A stretch of 64,000 nt of DNA from Siderastrea radians. Its lineage: Eukaryota; Cnidaria; Anthozoa; Scleractinia; Rhizangiidae. This document shows positions 24,492 to 37,800 of the stretch, in pieces. The notes beneath the pieces are model-generated. The model was not told the origin of the DNA, did no database searches, and saw only the letters and a program-made list of their open reading frames with translations. The stretch spans positions 64,547,858 to 64,611,857 of the forward strand of contig OZ024889.1 of NCBI GenBank assembly GCA_964017195.1, written 5' to 3'. Each line of letters starts with the position of its first letter. Positions within the stretch are counted from its first letter, which is position 1. The translations under genes were made by a program, and so were the position numbers.

Positions 24492-27400
24492 GGCATACTT
24501 TTACTTGTACAGTTTACTCCAGTGTTGTCTCTCTCTCTTCCTTTTTTTCTCGCTATCTCTGTTGAACTAAAAAAAGTTGCCCTTAAATTTACTCAGTAGC
24601 CGACTGTGTAGGCCTTATTCTCAACTGACTATGTTTTATGGTAGGAGAGACGTCGCCAGTTGGAAGCTGAAAGGCTCGCTAGACTTGAAGAGATGCAGCT
24701 TAAAAAGCAAGAACAGGTACATTTGATGTTGAATTACATTGTATTACCAGTAAATCCTGTGAATAAGATTTAATCTTCCCTGTCTTTTATTTTGTGCCTG
24801 ATTTAGGAAGCAAAGTACAAAAGGGAGAAGCATGAAAGAGAGAAGGCGAGAGAGGAAGCAGCCAAAGAAAAAGCCAGGTGTGAATTCGAAGTTTACCGTA
24901 TTTACACGGACTTGGTTTGTTGCTCAATTTGAAGCCAGTGAGCTCTGGCTGTAAGACATCAGTACAGAAAATAATCTTTAACAAGGGTTTTATTGTAAAA
25001 TCCTTCAACGACTTGCAAACCTCTGGCCCTCGGATCCCAGATTGCATTGGAATTTGAAAATGTTTTTCACATTCTGTTGGTGTAATTTTGGGACCATTTT
25101 TTCTTTCTTTTCTGTTTTTGTTTCTTTTCTTTTTTTTCTGGTAATCACGTGAAACAGCTTACACCTTAAGTGTGGGATTCTGAGCCCGTAAGGTCTGGGA
25201 GGGCAAACGTTTTCAGTATTCTGGTGCATTTTCATTCCGGGCCCTTCCTTTTTTAATATAGGCCCCTAGATACCTCGTGTTACTGTTTTGGTTTATCCTT
25301 TTCGCCTTTGGTTTATCCTTTTTGCACAAAACAGGAATGTTACTGTTATATCCATGACAATACGACTAGTATGAATGTATTTTGGCTGGTGAAATCTGAC
25401 ACATCGCTAGCCACTAAGATAGTACCTCCCAAAGTTAGTTTCGATTTCTGCTGGGCATGATATCGTGATTGATTCTCTTTTCGATAAGAAAGTGTTGTAT
25501 CTTGCAGGGCTGCTACGATACATTTTCCCACGATACGATACATATCTCGATACAACGGCCACGATACGATACACGATATGATACGTTACTGTGCGCGACA
25601 AAACTAGTTACCAACAACTTACACTACTTTTAAATAATTCATTTCCATAATAATAAATTTAACACAGAAATACCACAACATCAAATCGCCTTACAAGGGC
25701 TAAAATGTAGAACTTGGGTAAGGAATATTTAAGACAGTTATTTCCCAAATTTGTTGATGTAGCATATTTTATTGTATCGTAATATCGCGATATCTTATTT
25801 AAATATCGATATTCGTATCGTTGGAATAGAAAAAATAATTTATCATGGTTCACCGATGCATCGGTGTATCGTTGCAGCCCTAATATCTTGACTATTTTCT
25901 GTCTGTTTTGATTAGGGAGAGGGAGATGCGTATTGCTGCTCGTAACGAGGCTCTGCAGACAGCAACGGAACAACTTCAGCTGAAAATACAACAAAAGGTA
26001 AGTACTTGAGTAATCAGACTCTACAGTGTGTCATCCTAAGGTATGGCAATTCTCAGAAATTTTTGATGAGTTCGTTCCATTCCTTTTGATCTTTTTTGTG
26101 TCAAGAGGAATGTGTATGTGTGTGAGTGTATGGGAGACCAGTGTCTCTTGCTGGTGAATACATGCTGCTTCCTTAACACGTTCTTAATTTATTGTGTAAA
26201 AATAATTAAGCGAGACAAAAATTTGCGCAAAAAAGGTTGCTGTAGTCTTTGGAATAAAGGATTTAGGGTTGGTTCTTTGAACAACTTTTAGACCTGGTTT
26301 TTACAAAACTGTGGTATAAAACCAGTTTAAGCTGGTCGACCCGCATGTTTAGGCGTCGTTAACCATAACCTTAAATAGAAGGCGTGTAACACAGACGAAA
26401 CAGAGGAGTCGCTACTTGTGTTATACCTTCCAACTGAGACCTCGTTCTTAGTGTTCGTCTGATGTTTTGCTTGTCTGAATCTGGTGGGGATTATGTTGCT
26501 TTTCTGTGTGCCTTGTGGTTAGTTATACCGCACTGAAAAGCGTTGTTTCTTGTTGTTTTGTTTGTTTGCTTGTTTTTCATAATATTTAGCAAGCTGAAAC
26601 TACAAGACGCCACGAGCAGGTGTTGGAACAAGTGAAAGAAAAGGTACAGATGTCGCCTTACAATTCAAGAAATAAAGTCGTCATTTGAGTCCTACGAAGC
26701 AGATTGATATTACTATTCCTCCTCGTTCTACTTCTTAGGCTGCGGGTGTGTCACGCCATTCCACTCAAGAGGAGGTTCCCGCTGTCACGCCATATGACAG
26801 GAAAAAAATGTGCACTCTGTGTAATGTTGAGGTGAGACACGCGCCTGTGCAATAGAAGATAAATTGACCTAGAGAATGTATTGGTCTTATTTCCCCTTTT
26901 TTCTTAACTTTTAACAGTGTTTTTTCCTTGAAATTGAGTTGTACAGTGTACATGAGCTTATTTGCTATGAGTTCGCGTATGACAAGATTGAGTGGAATGG
27001 GTGGAATACAGTCCAATTGTTTTCTTTTCGCGCAACTTCATGCGTTCGTTCTTTCGTTCGTTCGTTCTTTCGTCCGCCCGTCCGTCCGTCCGTCCGTTCG
27101 TTCTTTCGTCCGCTCGTTCGCTTACTCACAGGATATGAGCTGACAACCTATTGGTAGGGAGCCAATCAGAACCCGCAGTTTAATGATAAATGGAATGTCA
27201 TTGGTTATCTATAATATGTAAAATACGTGGTGCACTTGCTCATTTCCAGGATTGGTTTTCCATATAATAAAAACTGCGTCTGTACACAGCCATTCTCGAC
27301 TTACTCGTGTTTTTCTTTCTGCAGATTGTATCAGAAGTTTACTTGTTGAGTCATTTGCGAGGCAAGAAGCATCAACAAGCATTGTCTGAAATACCAGCCG

Positions 27401-30400
27401 CGAAAGGCACGCCGGAAGACAAGGTAATATGTTTTGAAGTTTGCTATCGTAAACTTTGGAAAGTGACGAGTTAGGGGATTAACCCATTTTCCAGACAACT
27501 TTTCACAATTGAACGCAATTTCGGGCAACATTTCTTGATTGATGTAACTTTTTGCATGTACGAAAGGTTCCTTACAGACGTTTGCCTCGTATAGCGATCA
27601 CGAAACCTTTTCCGTCGGGGTATAAGGTATTAGGTAAAGTGTACTTGCTTGAGATAAACATGGAATAGTTTTTAATGATGTAATGTTGCTTTTCTCTGAC
27701 AGGACACAATCTCGCTGCAGTACATCAAGGAGTTGTCGTCTGATAAAGCAGGCGAGACAGAGAAAGCGGATCAAGAAAGACAGAAGGCTCTTAGGAAACG
27801 GGCGAAGAAACTCAGGACACGAATGGCTGCCAAGTGAGTCTTAATACCTTGACTGGCAAGCTAGTTTTCTCTGGCTAAAGGTATTCTACGAGCTGTTTCT
27901 CTCTTGCTGTGAGCGATAGTACGCAACCCTTTTTTTGTCTTTTTAACCCAAGCTTCCACGACTGGTGCAATATCTTTCAGTCAATGTTAGATCTCATTAT
28001 TTTGTTTTCGTTTTTGTTTATTTCTTACAACAGAGGACGTGAATATGAAAGCAATTTGCCTAACTCATCATCGCAACGGCAAGAATCGGCAAAGAGGCCA
28101 AGGTAGAGTAACAAATTTGTTTTTTCTTGGGCTAGGTCAGTTTGTGCAGGGGTCAATTTAATAAAACGTTTACAAGTGTAATTTACAAGTGTAGCTGTTG
28201 TTTTCAACCTCTGAAACAATAGCTACACTTGTAAATTAAACTAGTCTTGTAAATGTTTTATCAAAGTGACCCCAGATGTTCGGAAATTTGCAACAACGTT
28301 TTCTAGACATGCCATGACGTCCCATCTGGTCATCTGAGAGTAAATGTTGCCTTCTCAGCAAGTGAGAATTAATGTTCCCTTGTGCGACAAGAAAGTATCA
28401 GTTGACTGGGCCATAACAAAAACGAATTTTGCAAAATGCTACTCCCTATCTCACGCGCTTGTTTCCTTGTATGGCCTCAGGCTTCAGAAAATTGTAAAGG
28501 ACCTTAATCGCCAGTTGCAGTCTCAGGGGTCGGGTCCATGGCCGGCTAATCGTGTCGCGTTACTTGAGAGGTCACTAGGTGAATTGGGCAGGATATTGGA
28601 ATCCAAGGTAAGAGACGATTTGAAAAAATAATGACTAAATAACTAACTAACTAACTAACCAACCAACCAACTAACTAAATAAATAAATAAATAAATAAAT
28701 GAACTGTTAATAAGGTCATGAAATGAGTCTGAGTTGCGTAGTGTCATTTGCGACCCTAGCGCAGCGACGGACGCAAGGAAACAGTATATCCAGACAAAAG
28801 TCGTTTCTTTAACTGACGTAATTTAATAAAAACATTGGCAAATTAAAACTCCGAACATTTGCTTGAACCAAGCAGTAAAATAACCCTTTGTTCATTAATT
28901 AACCTGCAAAAGTAAAACGGTTATTTTAAAATCTAATTTGCAAATGGCGGCTTTCACGTGGCCTGTGTGAAGCCGCCATCCCCCCTCAAGAAGCGGACGG
29001 GTGTAAACAAGCTACCATCAAGAATTAATGTCTAAATATGACATGGGCAAGTTAAGAACCATAACATTTACAGTACTACCAATTTTCTTCCTCAGGTAAC
29101 AGCTGACCAGGTGACGTTCTGTACTCTGGGTGGGTTGGTAGCCCTGACCAGGGTTCTACTGGTGCCAGACATTGCCAGTGACAAGCCTCCTGTCAAACCA
29201 ATCATTCCTACCAAGTAAGTACTGAAAATACTTGCCACCCCTTCAAGTCAGGGAAAATTTAATTCTTCCTCAGACAGCAGAGTGTCTTGCCCTTTGGTTT
29301 GATAGGAATGTTTGTTGTTCGCAAGGTGATATTGTTTGGGAAAAATATCTATACGTCAATTGATTTCTGTGGCTTTACCGCCAAAGGATTGATCGTGCAT
29401 GGCGGTTGAAAATTGGTTTGTGGTCAATGAAAAGTCGGGAAAAAGTGAGGGAATCTGTTTTATCCTGATGGGTGGTCACCCTGGGGTGATGCTCCATATA
29501 CTGTGTACTTCTGTGGACTTCTGTTGTCTAGTATAACTCTCTAGTCTATTGTGATGTTCCACTATACCAAGTCTATTGTTGTCCTTCCATTGTGTTCTTT
29601 GTGAGGTATCTCGTGGCTTGGTATATGATGCACTACCCCACTCCTGAACTGTGAATCAGATCATTGAGGTACATCAGTCGTTTTAGAGGGTGAGTGCGAA
29701 ATTGTTGGCCGTTTTCTGAAGGTTAAAAACTTGTTGAATCTTTTTTTCCCTTGTTAGAGCGCTATGTAGTGTGGCCAATGTGATGTCTCTGGCGTGCGGT
29801 GATTGTTTAGATAACTGTCGCTATATGGTGTTCACTAACAAACTTAGCTCGGTTGTGGATCTTCTTGTTTATCAGATGAAGGTGAGATTATGCGGATTGT
29901 ATCGTGAAATATTTGTGGAGTTTCAGGGTTCAAAATAGCAGCCGGCACTTTGACCACTCTTGCCGGCGATTTTTCATCCAAGAAATAGAAAAAAATGACA
30001 TCCCATCCCTTGCTCGGCATGCATAGTAAGCGTTTCAAATCAGAAAGTAATGCAGCCATGAAACACACTCACATACCAAAAGTAAAATGGATAACGTTTT
30101 AAAAGCTTTCTAAAACAGCAACAACAAATTACAGAACGTTAACAATTAACCTCGATTCTTGTAAATCAAGTCTTCGTTGAGAAGGTTTCATACGTGATCA
30201 ACAAGGCGACTTTTGAGGAGATAGCCCAGACACGAGGTAGCAGTGCCGCAGCAGGAACCGGGCAAATTTTCATTCACGATTTCTTTGTTACCAGTGCGTC
30301 TTCGATCCTGTTCCACTTAGCACCTTCTCGCTTTTTTCGTGTGCGTTCGCCTTCTTGTCCAATTTAATTTGCTGGAGACCAAAGGAAATGTACCGTGCGC

Positions 30401-33400
30401 TGAAAATCAGTGTCACTGTTGCGGCATTTATCATTTTGAAAGGCCTGATCTACAACTGTAATTTTGAAACGCCAGCAAACGACCCTGCCAGTCCGCCGTC
30501 GACGAGATTTCCATGCTCAAGAGAAAAATCGAGCAGTCAGAAACATCACTAGTTAAACTTCAGGCCCATGCAGAAAAGGGCACATGCCCAAGAGACTCGT
30601 GCTATACGCAAAAGCAAACATCACTCCTGACCAAGATTAAAAGACAGAAATACACTCCACAAAGAGAGAGTCCGAGCGAAAATAGGTGCACTTACCAAGT
30701 TTGATTATCGCCGCGTTGAACGCAGCAATGACAAGTTGCGAGGAGCGAAATCTCATAAATGAGGGGAGAGGAACGGTTTAGGGAGGAGGGAGAAACGGCC
30801 CAAAAAGTAGGGGGAGGAGGGAGAAAGGGCGCAAAAAAATAGGGAGACGGGAGAACCAGTATGAAAAGGGAGAAGGGAGAATGTCTTAAAAAACACGACA
30901 TGAGTCATTAAAGCCTTAAATAGATCTTAATATAAGAAACTGTACGGATCTGTTCCCCGTTAAACAACTACATCGACAGAAGACTGGGTGGACCCTGGGT
31001 ATCCAAGACTATTTTGAGCCCGTAAGCTCAGGTGTTTGCGGTATTTTGAATGGTCTCTTTTGTTATACAATTTTCGCTAGAGGTCGCTAGGGAATTTCTC
31101 GCTTCATTGTTTGGTCATTTCAAGATATTCTGATTGTCCGTGAGGGGGAGAAGTCAAATCGGAAAATCGTGAGACGTTGAGTTAGTGTTCGTCAAAGCGT
31201 GAGATTTTGGAGGTCTGTGTGGCTCGAGGATCAGGGTCAAGGCCTTGCCTTTCCAGTTTTCTGCCTTTTCGGCACTGCATGTGCCGTGTTTAGGTCTGTT
31301 TAGGCGTCACCAATAAAACGAGTTATGCTTTCCGATTCGGTGATGCCATTAGGTTCCCAGAAATGTAAAACAATACGCAGCAACCTAATTAAAAAAAACT
31401 ATATATTTCATTTTTGACCTTGGAATCGCAGTTTCGGCATTCATGTCATGGTCTGCCATCGATAACGGCGCCATGTTGTGATCTTTATAGCAATTTGGCT
31501 GTCACTCAAACATTGACATGCTCTGGATGTCTTTTTGGCACTGTGTCACGTAAAACTCCGAAGCCTTTTTGTGCAAAAATAATTCTACTTCAAATTGCTC
31601 AATAAGAATAATTTGAAGGGAAGTCAGTAAACTAGTAAACTAAACTGACTGACAATGTAATCGTACCTAACACATTTTTCGTTTTAAGATCTTCGTGGAT
31701 TTCGTTTACTGGTTGATGTTGCGTTACCTGGATTCTTTAATGTACAAATCCCAGCATTTTCAAGCTCAGCAACAAGCAATAAACATTTCTAGTCCAGCCA
31801 CAAACAAAAAAGTTGCGATTTAGGCAAACCGGCTTAAGGCACTAGAAAATTATCAGATTTACTGACCAAACCCTTGGGATGTTGCTCTGCTAGAAAGTAT
31901 GCAAAAGTAATTCTCATTTCCCGTGTATTAACTTGCTGGCCTCGAACTGTATTCATAGGTAAGCTGGTACTACATGTTAAATCTAGCAGTCTGTAGGTAT
32001 TCAAAGTCTTCAATGAGCACAAAGTTCTTTAGTAAAGTCACAATATTGGAAAGAATTTAGACTGCAAGTGTAGTGTTACGTATACTAATATAAACCCGTT
32101 TAAGCACTAATCAGGGAGAAAGGTGAAAAATCAGGGAGGAGGGAGAAACGGCCAAAAAAATTAGGGAGGAGGGAGAAAAATGAGTTCAAAAATAGGGAGA
32201 TAAGATATTTACCTACCCGTTCCTCTCCCCTCATAAATGTAGGTCAAAGAGAGACACTGATCGGGTTTAGCATAACGCCACATGCTCAGTCAAACAGTAG
32301 TTTATGTTCTGCACTCCAGTACACTCACTTATCTTCCTGCCACCCACCAAGAGTTAGAAAAAGATTTATCAAAGGCGAAGCCCTACGTCTTCTTAGAAGA
32401 AACTCTTCAGCGAAATCTTTCGTTGAGAATAAATATCATTCAGTTCAAAACGCCTCTGTGCGAGAGACTACCCAACAGTCTAGTAGAAAGAATAACGTCC
32501 GAAGTCAAATTCAGTGAGAGGAAGTCAGCACTTCAACAAAGAGAGACAATGCGGAAAAAATTCTGCCTTTCGTAACAACGCTCTTAAGAATATCCTTATG
32601 AGCAAATGGCACTTAATTAAAAATCAACCATTGCCAAGAGAAATATACCAACACATTAGCACCAGCATATGAGCCGCGTTTGGCATGTCAACACTTATAA
32701 TTCCATGCTTAGGATAGGTGCTTGATCATTCTTTTTGACAGCCGGCTAAAAATCAGCCTTGAGAAAAAAAGCCGTCAAATTCAGGCTGAAAGTTATCATT
32801 TTATTTTGAACCCTGAGTTTTATTTTGCGATGTTATTGACGTTTTTTGTGGGTGTGGCAGGGCGGGTGGGGCCGAGGGATCAAATTTATGATTTGAAACC
32901 TTCACTTCTTTAGTAGAGACTTAATTTGATAAATAATCTGTTTCTAGGAGCTTAGTTTTCTGAATACATTCGATTTTTGGATGGAAAACTGCTTTATGTT
33001 TACTTTGTAGCTCTCTTGTTGTTGGAAAATAAAAACCGACATACGTGCTCAGTGCTTTCGATAAGCACCGACGGCCGACGAAAAGCGTCGGCTATTTCGC
33101 TCAGAGAAATCGGCTACTTTTCCCCTAAATTGAAGTAATTACAGGAAGTTTCTTTCAAAGCCCTTGTTGATATAGTCGGTTACTCTACTCAAACCGGCTG
33201 CCTACTTCAAATTTTATTGAAACCCCTGCGTGCTGACATAATCTGACGCAATCATGAGGGGGAGTTTGGAAGGTTTACAAAGTTCATGTGAACCTAAGCC
33301 ATAGGCCAGGTTTTACATAAAAGACAAGTGCTGCTAAATTCTCCGAAACCACCTCGCTTGCTTGCATTAGGATATGTAAGCGTAAAGTGGCAGTCTTCTA

Positions 33401-33580
33401 TTTCTTTTATAAAGTAAGCAAACAAGATGTTACTTGACAGGGAGGGTTTCGCGGTTTGGCGCACGTGCAAACTGTAACGTAAACTAATTGAATTGTATTG
33501 TTTATAAACCAATCAGAAGCGAGTAGACTACTGACCCCACAAGCTGCAGAGCTTTAATTTTAATCGTGCTAAAATAAAGG

Positions 33581-33615
<35 letters not shown>

Positions 33616-34812
33616 GTGCGCTTGTCCAGAATAAATCCTTCGGTTCGATGGTAAATGTTAATTTCCGAATTTTTGGTGTAAATCGGTTAAAATCTCAGTC
33701 ACGTGAAATTTGGTCATCCGTCGTTTCGCTTGCACAAATTATAGTCTTTGATTACTGAAGTACATATGAGGGGTTTTTTTTTAACCGAAAACGTTGGTAA
33801 GAAAGCGAAAAAGGTATCTTAATGCATCGAGTCGGAACATACAAACGGAATACTGATGAACAATCTCTCCTCTACTACTACGCTTTCGCGATTGACCGTG
33901 AAATTTTCAAAGGAAATTTTTTCGCAAGAGTAATATATTCACTTTCGATTGGATCATAAACAGTGGAATGGAATGGGCTAACGTCGCAGCTTGCACATGC
34001 GCCAAACCGTGAAACCATCCCTTTAAATCAAACGGTTGCTCAGTCAATCAGAGCGCGTGTTAGATGAACAAAGTTCTTTAAATCCTTTAGAAACATGCTG
34101 TCTCTCGTTTTTGACGGTATAGACACGTTCAACGGCTTTAGAAATGAAATTTAATTCTGGCCGCAAAAAAGGGATTTTGCCGACCAGCTTTGATCAAAGG
34201 AGGCTGTATTGTACTAAATCCACGCCTTGTTTGACCACACAGGGTTCCTCTTCATCCCAAGAGACTTCGAAGAAACCAGGAGAAAAGGAAACGGGAAGTA
34301 GTGCTTCTAATTGCTCGCTCCCAGACCCCTTGGCTACTGCGCTGTTGAAATTGTTGGCTACAGTGCTGCAGTGCTTTGCCACAGCATCGCCTGAAGAGAA
34401 GGAAAAAGCGACACTAGTTCAACGAATGGTGGATTTGATCGGGTAAGTTGTTTAACTTCGCTGTTTGATTGTTTGTTTCACGGTAGTCTAAAATGTCAGC
34501 CACCTCTTCGCCTTAGGGGTTGGGGAGACATTTCAGACTAGTTCTTAAGTCAAGAAAGGAATGGCCGACTGACAGAACAACCAACCAACTGACTGTCTAT
34601 CTGGTTGGCTCATCGGCCCGCAAATCAGAGACAGATGGACTGACTGACTGACTGACTGACTGACTGACTGACTGACTGACTTGACTGACTGACTTAACTG
34701 ACTGAATGACTGACTGACTGACTGACTTGACTGACTGACTTAACTGACTGACTAACTTGACTGACTAACTTGACTGACTGACTGAATGACTGACTGACTG
34801 ATTGATTGTTTG

Positions 34813-34868
<56 letters not shown>

Positions 34869-37800
34869 CTCAATGGCTGATTGGCTGACTGACTTGACTG
34901 ACTCACTGACTTAACTGACTGACTGCCTGACTGACTATCTTGACTAACTGACTGATTGACTCGATGGCTGACTGACTAGCTGACTGACTGACTGACTGAC
35001 TGACTGACTGAGTGATTGATTGACTCAATGGCTGATTGACTGACTGACTTGACTGACTCACTGACTTAACTGATTGACTGACTGACTATCTTGACTGACT
35101 GACCGACTGATTGACTCAGTGGCTGACTGACTGACTGACTCAATGGCTGACTGACACACTGACTGACCGTTTAGCAGACAGTATTACTGTCTGATGGACA
35201 GACTGGCTGTCTAACTTACGGAACGACTGATCAACTGGCAGACCCACTTGCCGACAAGCCAGTCAATCAGGAAAAGGATCAACTGCTTGCTCAACAATTC
35301 AATCGTTCTTACTTTGCATTTAGGAGTTTCAAACGGTTTCCAAAGGAACAAGCTTCAAGGGAAGTGATCTGTCTAAGTTTGCTGATGAATTTCACGTAGG
35401 CAGTTAATTTTGTTTTCCACTTCTTCCGTAGCTATGTAGTGTGCTCTGGCGTAGTTGATGACATCCGTATTTTCTTCAGTACAATTCACGGCCCTCTTAA
35501 TGACGATCCTGCAGCTGTTAATTATGCCCAGGCTTGCTTGGCTCTGCTGTCTGCAACTGCTCAGTATCTAGGCTCTCGGTGAGTATCCAGCTCTTAGAGA
35601 AATATAGGTACGTTTAACAATTTTATTGTCATTACACTATTACCGGTACTAAGAATCTCATTCTACTTTTTTGTATAGGTCGAGTAGCATTTTTGAAACA
35701 AGAAAAGAAGACCCCACTCAATTTGTTGTGACATTTCAACAGACCGAGCTTGTGGGTAGGTGCATTTCATTTGTTAAAATATCAGTTAAGGTTTTGTGTT
35801 ATTACCTCCAAAGGGCAAAAGTAAATTGAAGCCATAAAACACAAGAACAGTTCGGTACCTCTTTGGGTTACCTCTGTAAATTTTGACCCGTAAAATCAAG
35901 CACTCAGTACTCAAACGAGTATCGATATCATTACAAACTCATGTTCCCCCTGATCATTCCGACAAATAGTAGTCGTAATATATTTCAGGTTGTCGCTCTT
36001 CAAACCTCACTCGTAGAAATGGTTCTTTTTGTTGCAGAAATTGTGTCATTTCTCTATGCTATTCTGATGAATGCTGGGAATGCACAGTCCTCAAATCCAA
36101 CGCTTCCAGAGGCGACCATAAACTTGATCACTGAAGCACTGTCTATGTTAAACTTCATGGGCACAGTGGATTTGAAGGTTTTGCAAGTAAGTAATGGAAC
36201 CGTAAATTCTAAGAGGGAAGACCGTCGCAGTTGTATACTCAACTGGAGCAGCTGCGAAAAGAAATCCCGAAAACCGATTAAGGGTTGAACGGGATTCTGA
36301 CCCATGACACTGCAATACCGGTTCAGCGCTCTAACCAACTGAGCTATCAAGCTGACTGGGAGCTGGCCATTATGCGAGTTCGTAAAATACCCCTGAAAGC
36401 CATAAATTATGTTTTGTGCTGAGTTACTTTGTAGAGTTGCGGTAGTCCGACTGGTTAGCCGTCAAAGTTGTTAATTGGATCCCTGGTCTTTGAGGTTGTG
36501 TTGTTTCCTCAAACAAGAAACCTTGTTACACCCATGTGGGTAAATTCGTGCCAGCGAACCGTCAGGCAAATCGACCCGAGTAAAAAAAACAAAAACACAT
36601 GTCAGGTCAAGAAATTGCGGAAATGCATTTGCTTTTCCATTAATGAAGCCCACTTTGTCTTGGAGATTGGCCCGTAGCACCGCGGCATCTTGTAATTTAA
36701 CTCCATTTCTTTCTGTTGTCTCTAGTCATCGTTGGGAGCTGAAGGAGTTTCTCTGGAATTTCGACACATCATCAGCCATCTTTTGTGGTTAGTGATCGTC
36801 ATATGAAGTTCACAGTTCAAAATGATCTGATTGACACTCGTTTTAGCCTTCTGTGCATCGTGTCTTCTAGGAGGCAATGTTCATTTGGATTTTAAATTTG
36901 TTGATATACGTATATACATGTATACATTTTTCACTGTTGTCTATCTCCAATCAAAAAACTAAAATAATCATACAGTTTAGCTTCTCACCTCGGAAAACAG
37001 ATACAACTCGATCCCCCCCCCCCCCCCCAGAAAAAAGGAAAGATCTACACGCTTCATAAGTAATCAAATCCAAAGCAAATGAACAAATCGGAGAACTTCC
37101 TAAGCTGAACATCAGGGCTTGGCTAAACTAGGAATCATTGTCGCGGAAAGATTGTTGTGGACGCAAATGTTTTCCAGTTTAACCGCGCGAGAAACATTTG
37201 TTGCGGACGCAAACCTTGTTTCCCAGACGCAAGTTTTGCTTCTGAAACAAATGTTTCCTAGTTTAGCCACCGAGGAAACATTTCAACTAGTTCCCAGCGC
37301 TGCTCCTGAAAGGTGTTTCCTAGCTCTGCGCATGCGTTGCAGTTTGCTTGCGATGTTTTCTAGTTTAGCCAAATGAGCAGCAAAACATTTGTTATGCTTC
37401 CTGCTAGTTTAGCCACCCTGGAAACATTAGAGAAAACAATGTTTCCGCCACAGTATTTCCCAATTTAGCCAGGTCGTTATGTTCATTCAAATGTTGATCT
37501 TTTGTTATTTTGTTTTCTGTCAGTGTTTGTAGTGAAGGGAAGAACGAGGATCTCCTTCACGAAGTGATTTTAATCGTTGGTTACTTCACAGTTTTGAACA
37601 ACGACAATCAGGTCGGTACTGCAGTAACAGTTGACAGCGGTTTTACGAGGAGAAACTAAACATAAAGCCTTTCTCAGGAGTTTCTGTTTGAATTTTTTTT
37701 TGCACTGAATGCAGTAATAATCACTAGCAATGTATGTCTTTTAAAGTCCTGTCCACACGTATCTGTTTTCATTCATTTTTACCTGAAACGGATATTTTTG

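Noticed and set aside
36292..36358. tRNA gene on the - strand
   Set aside because: Box A is good but box B is degenerate and there is no closing acceptor stem. It continues into a SINE body.
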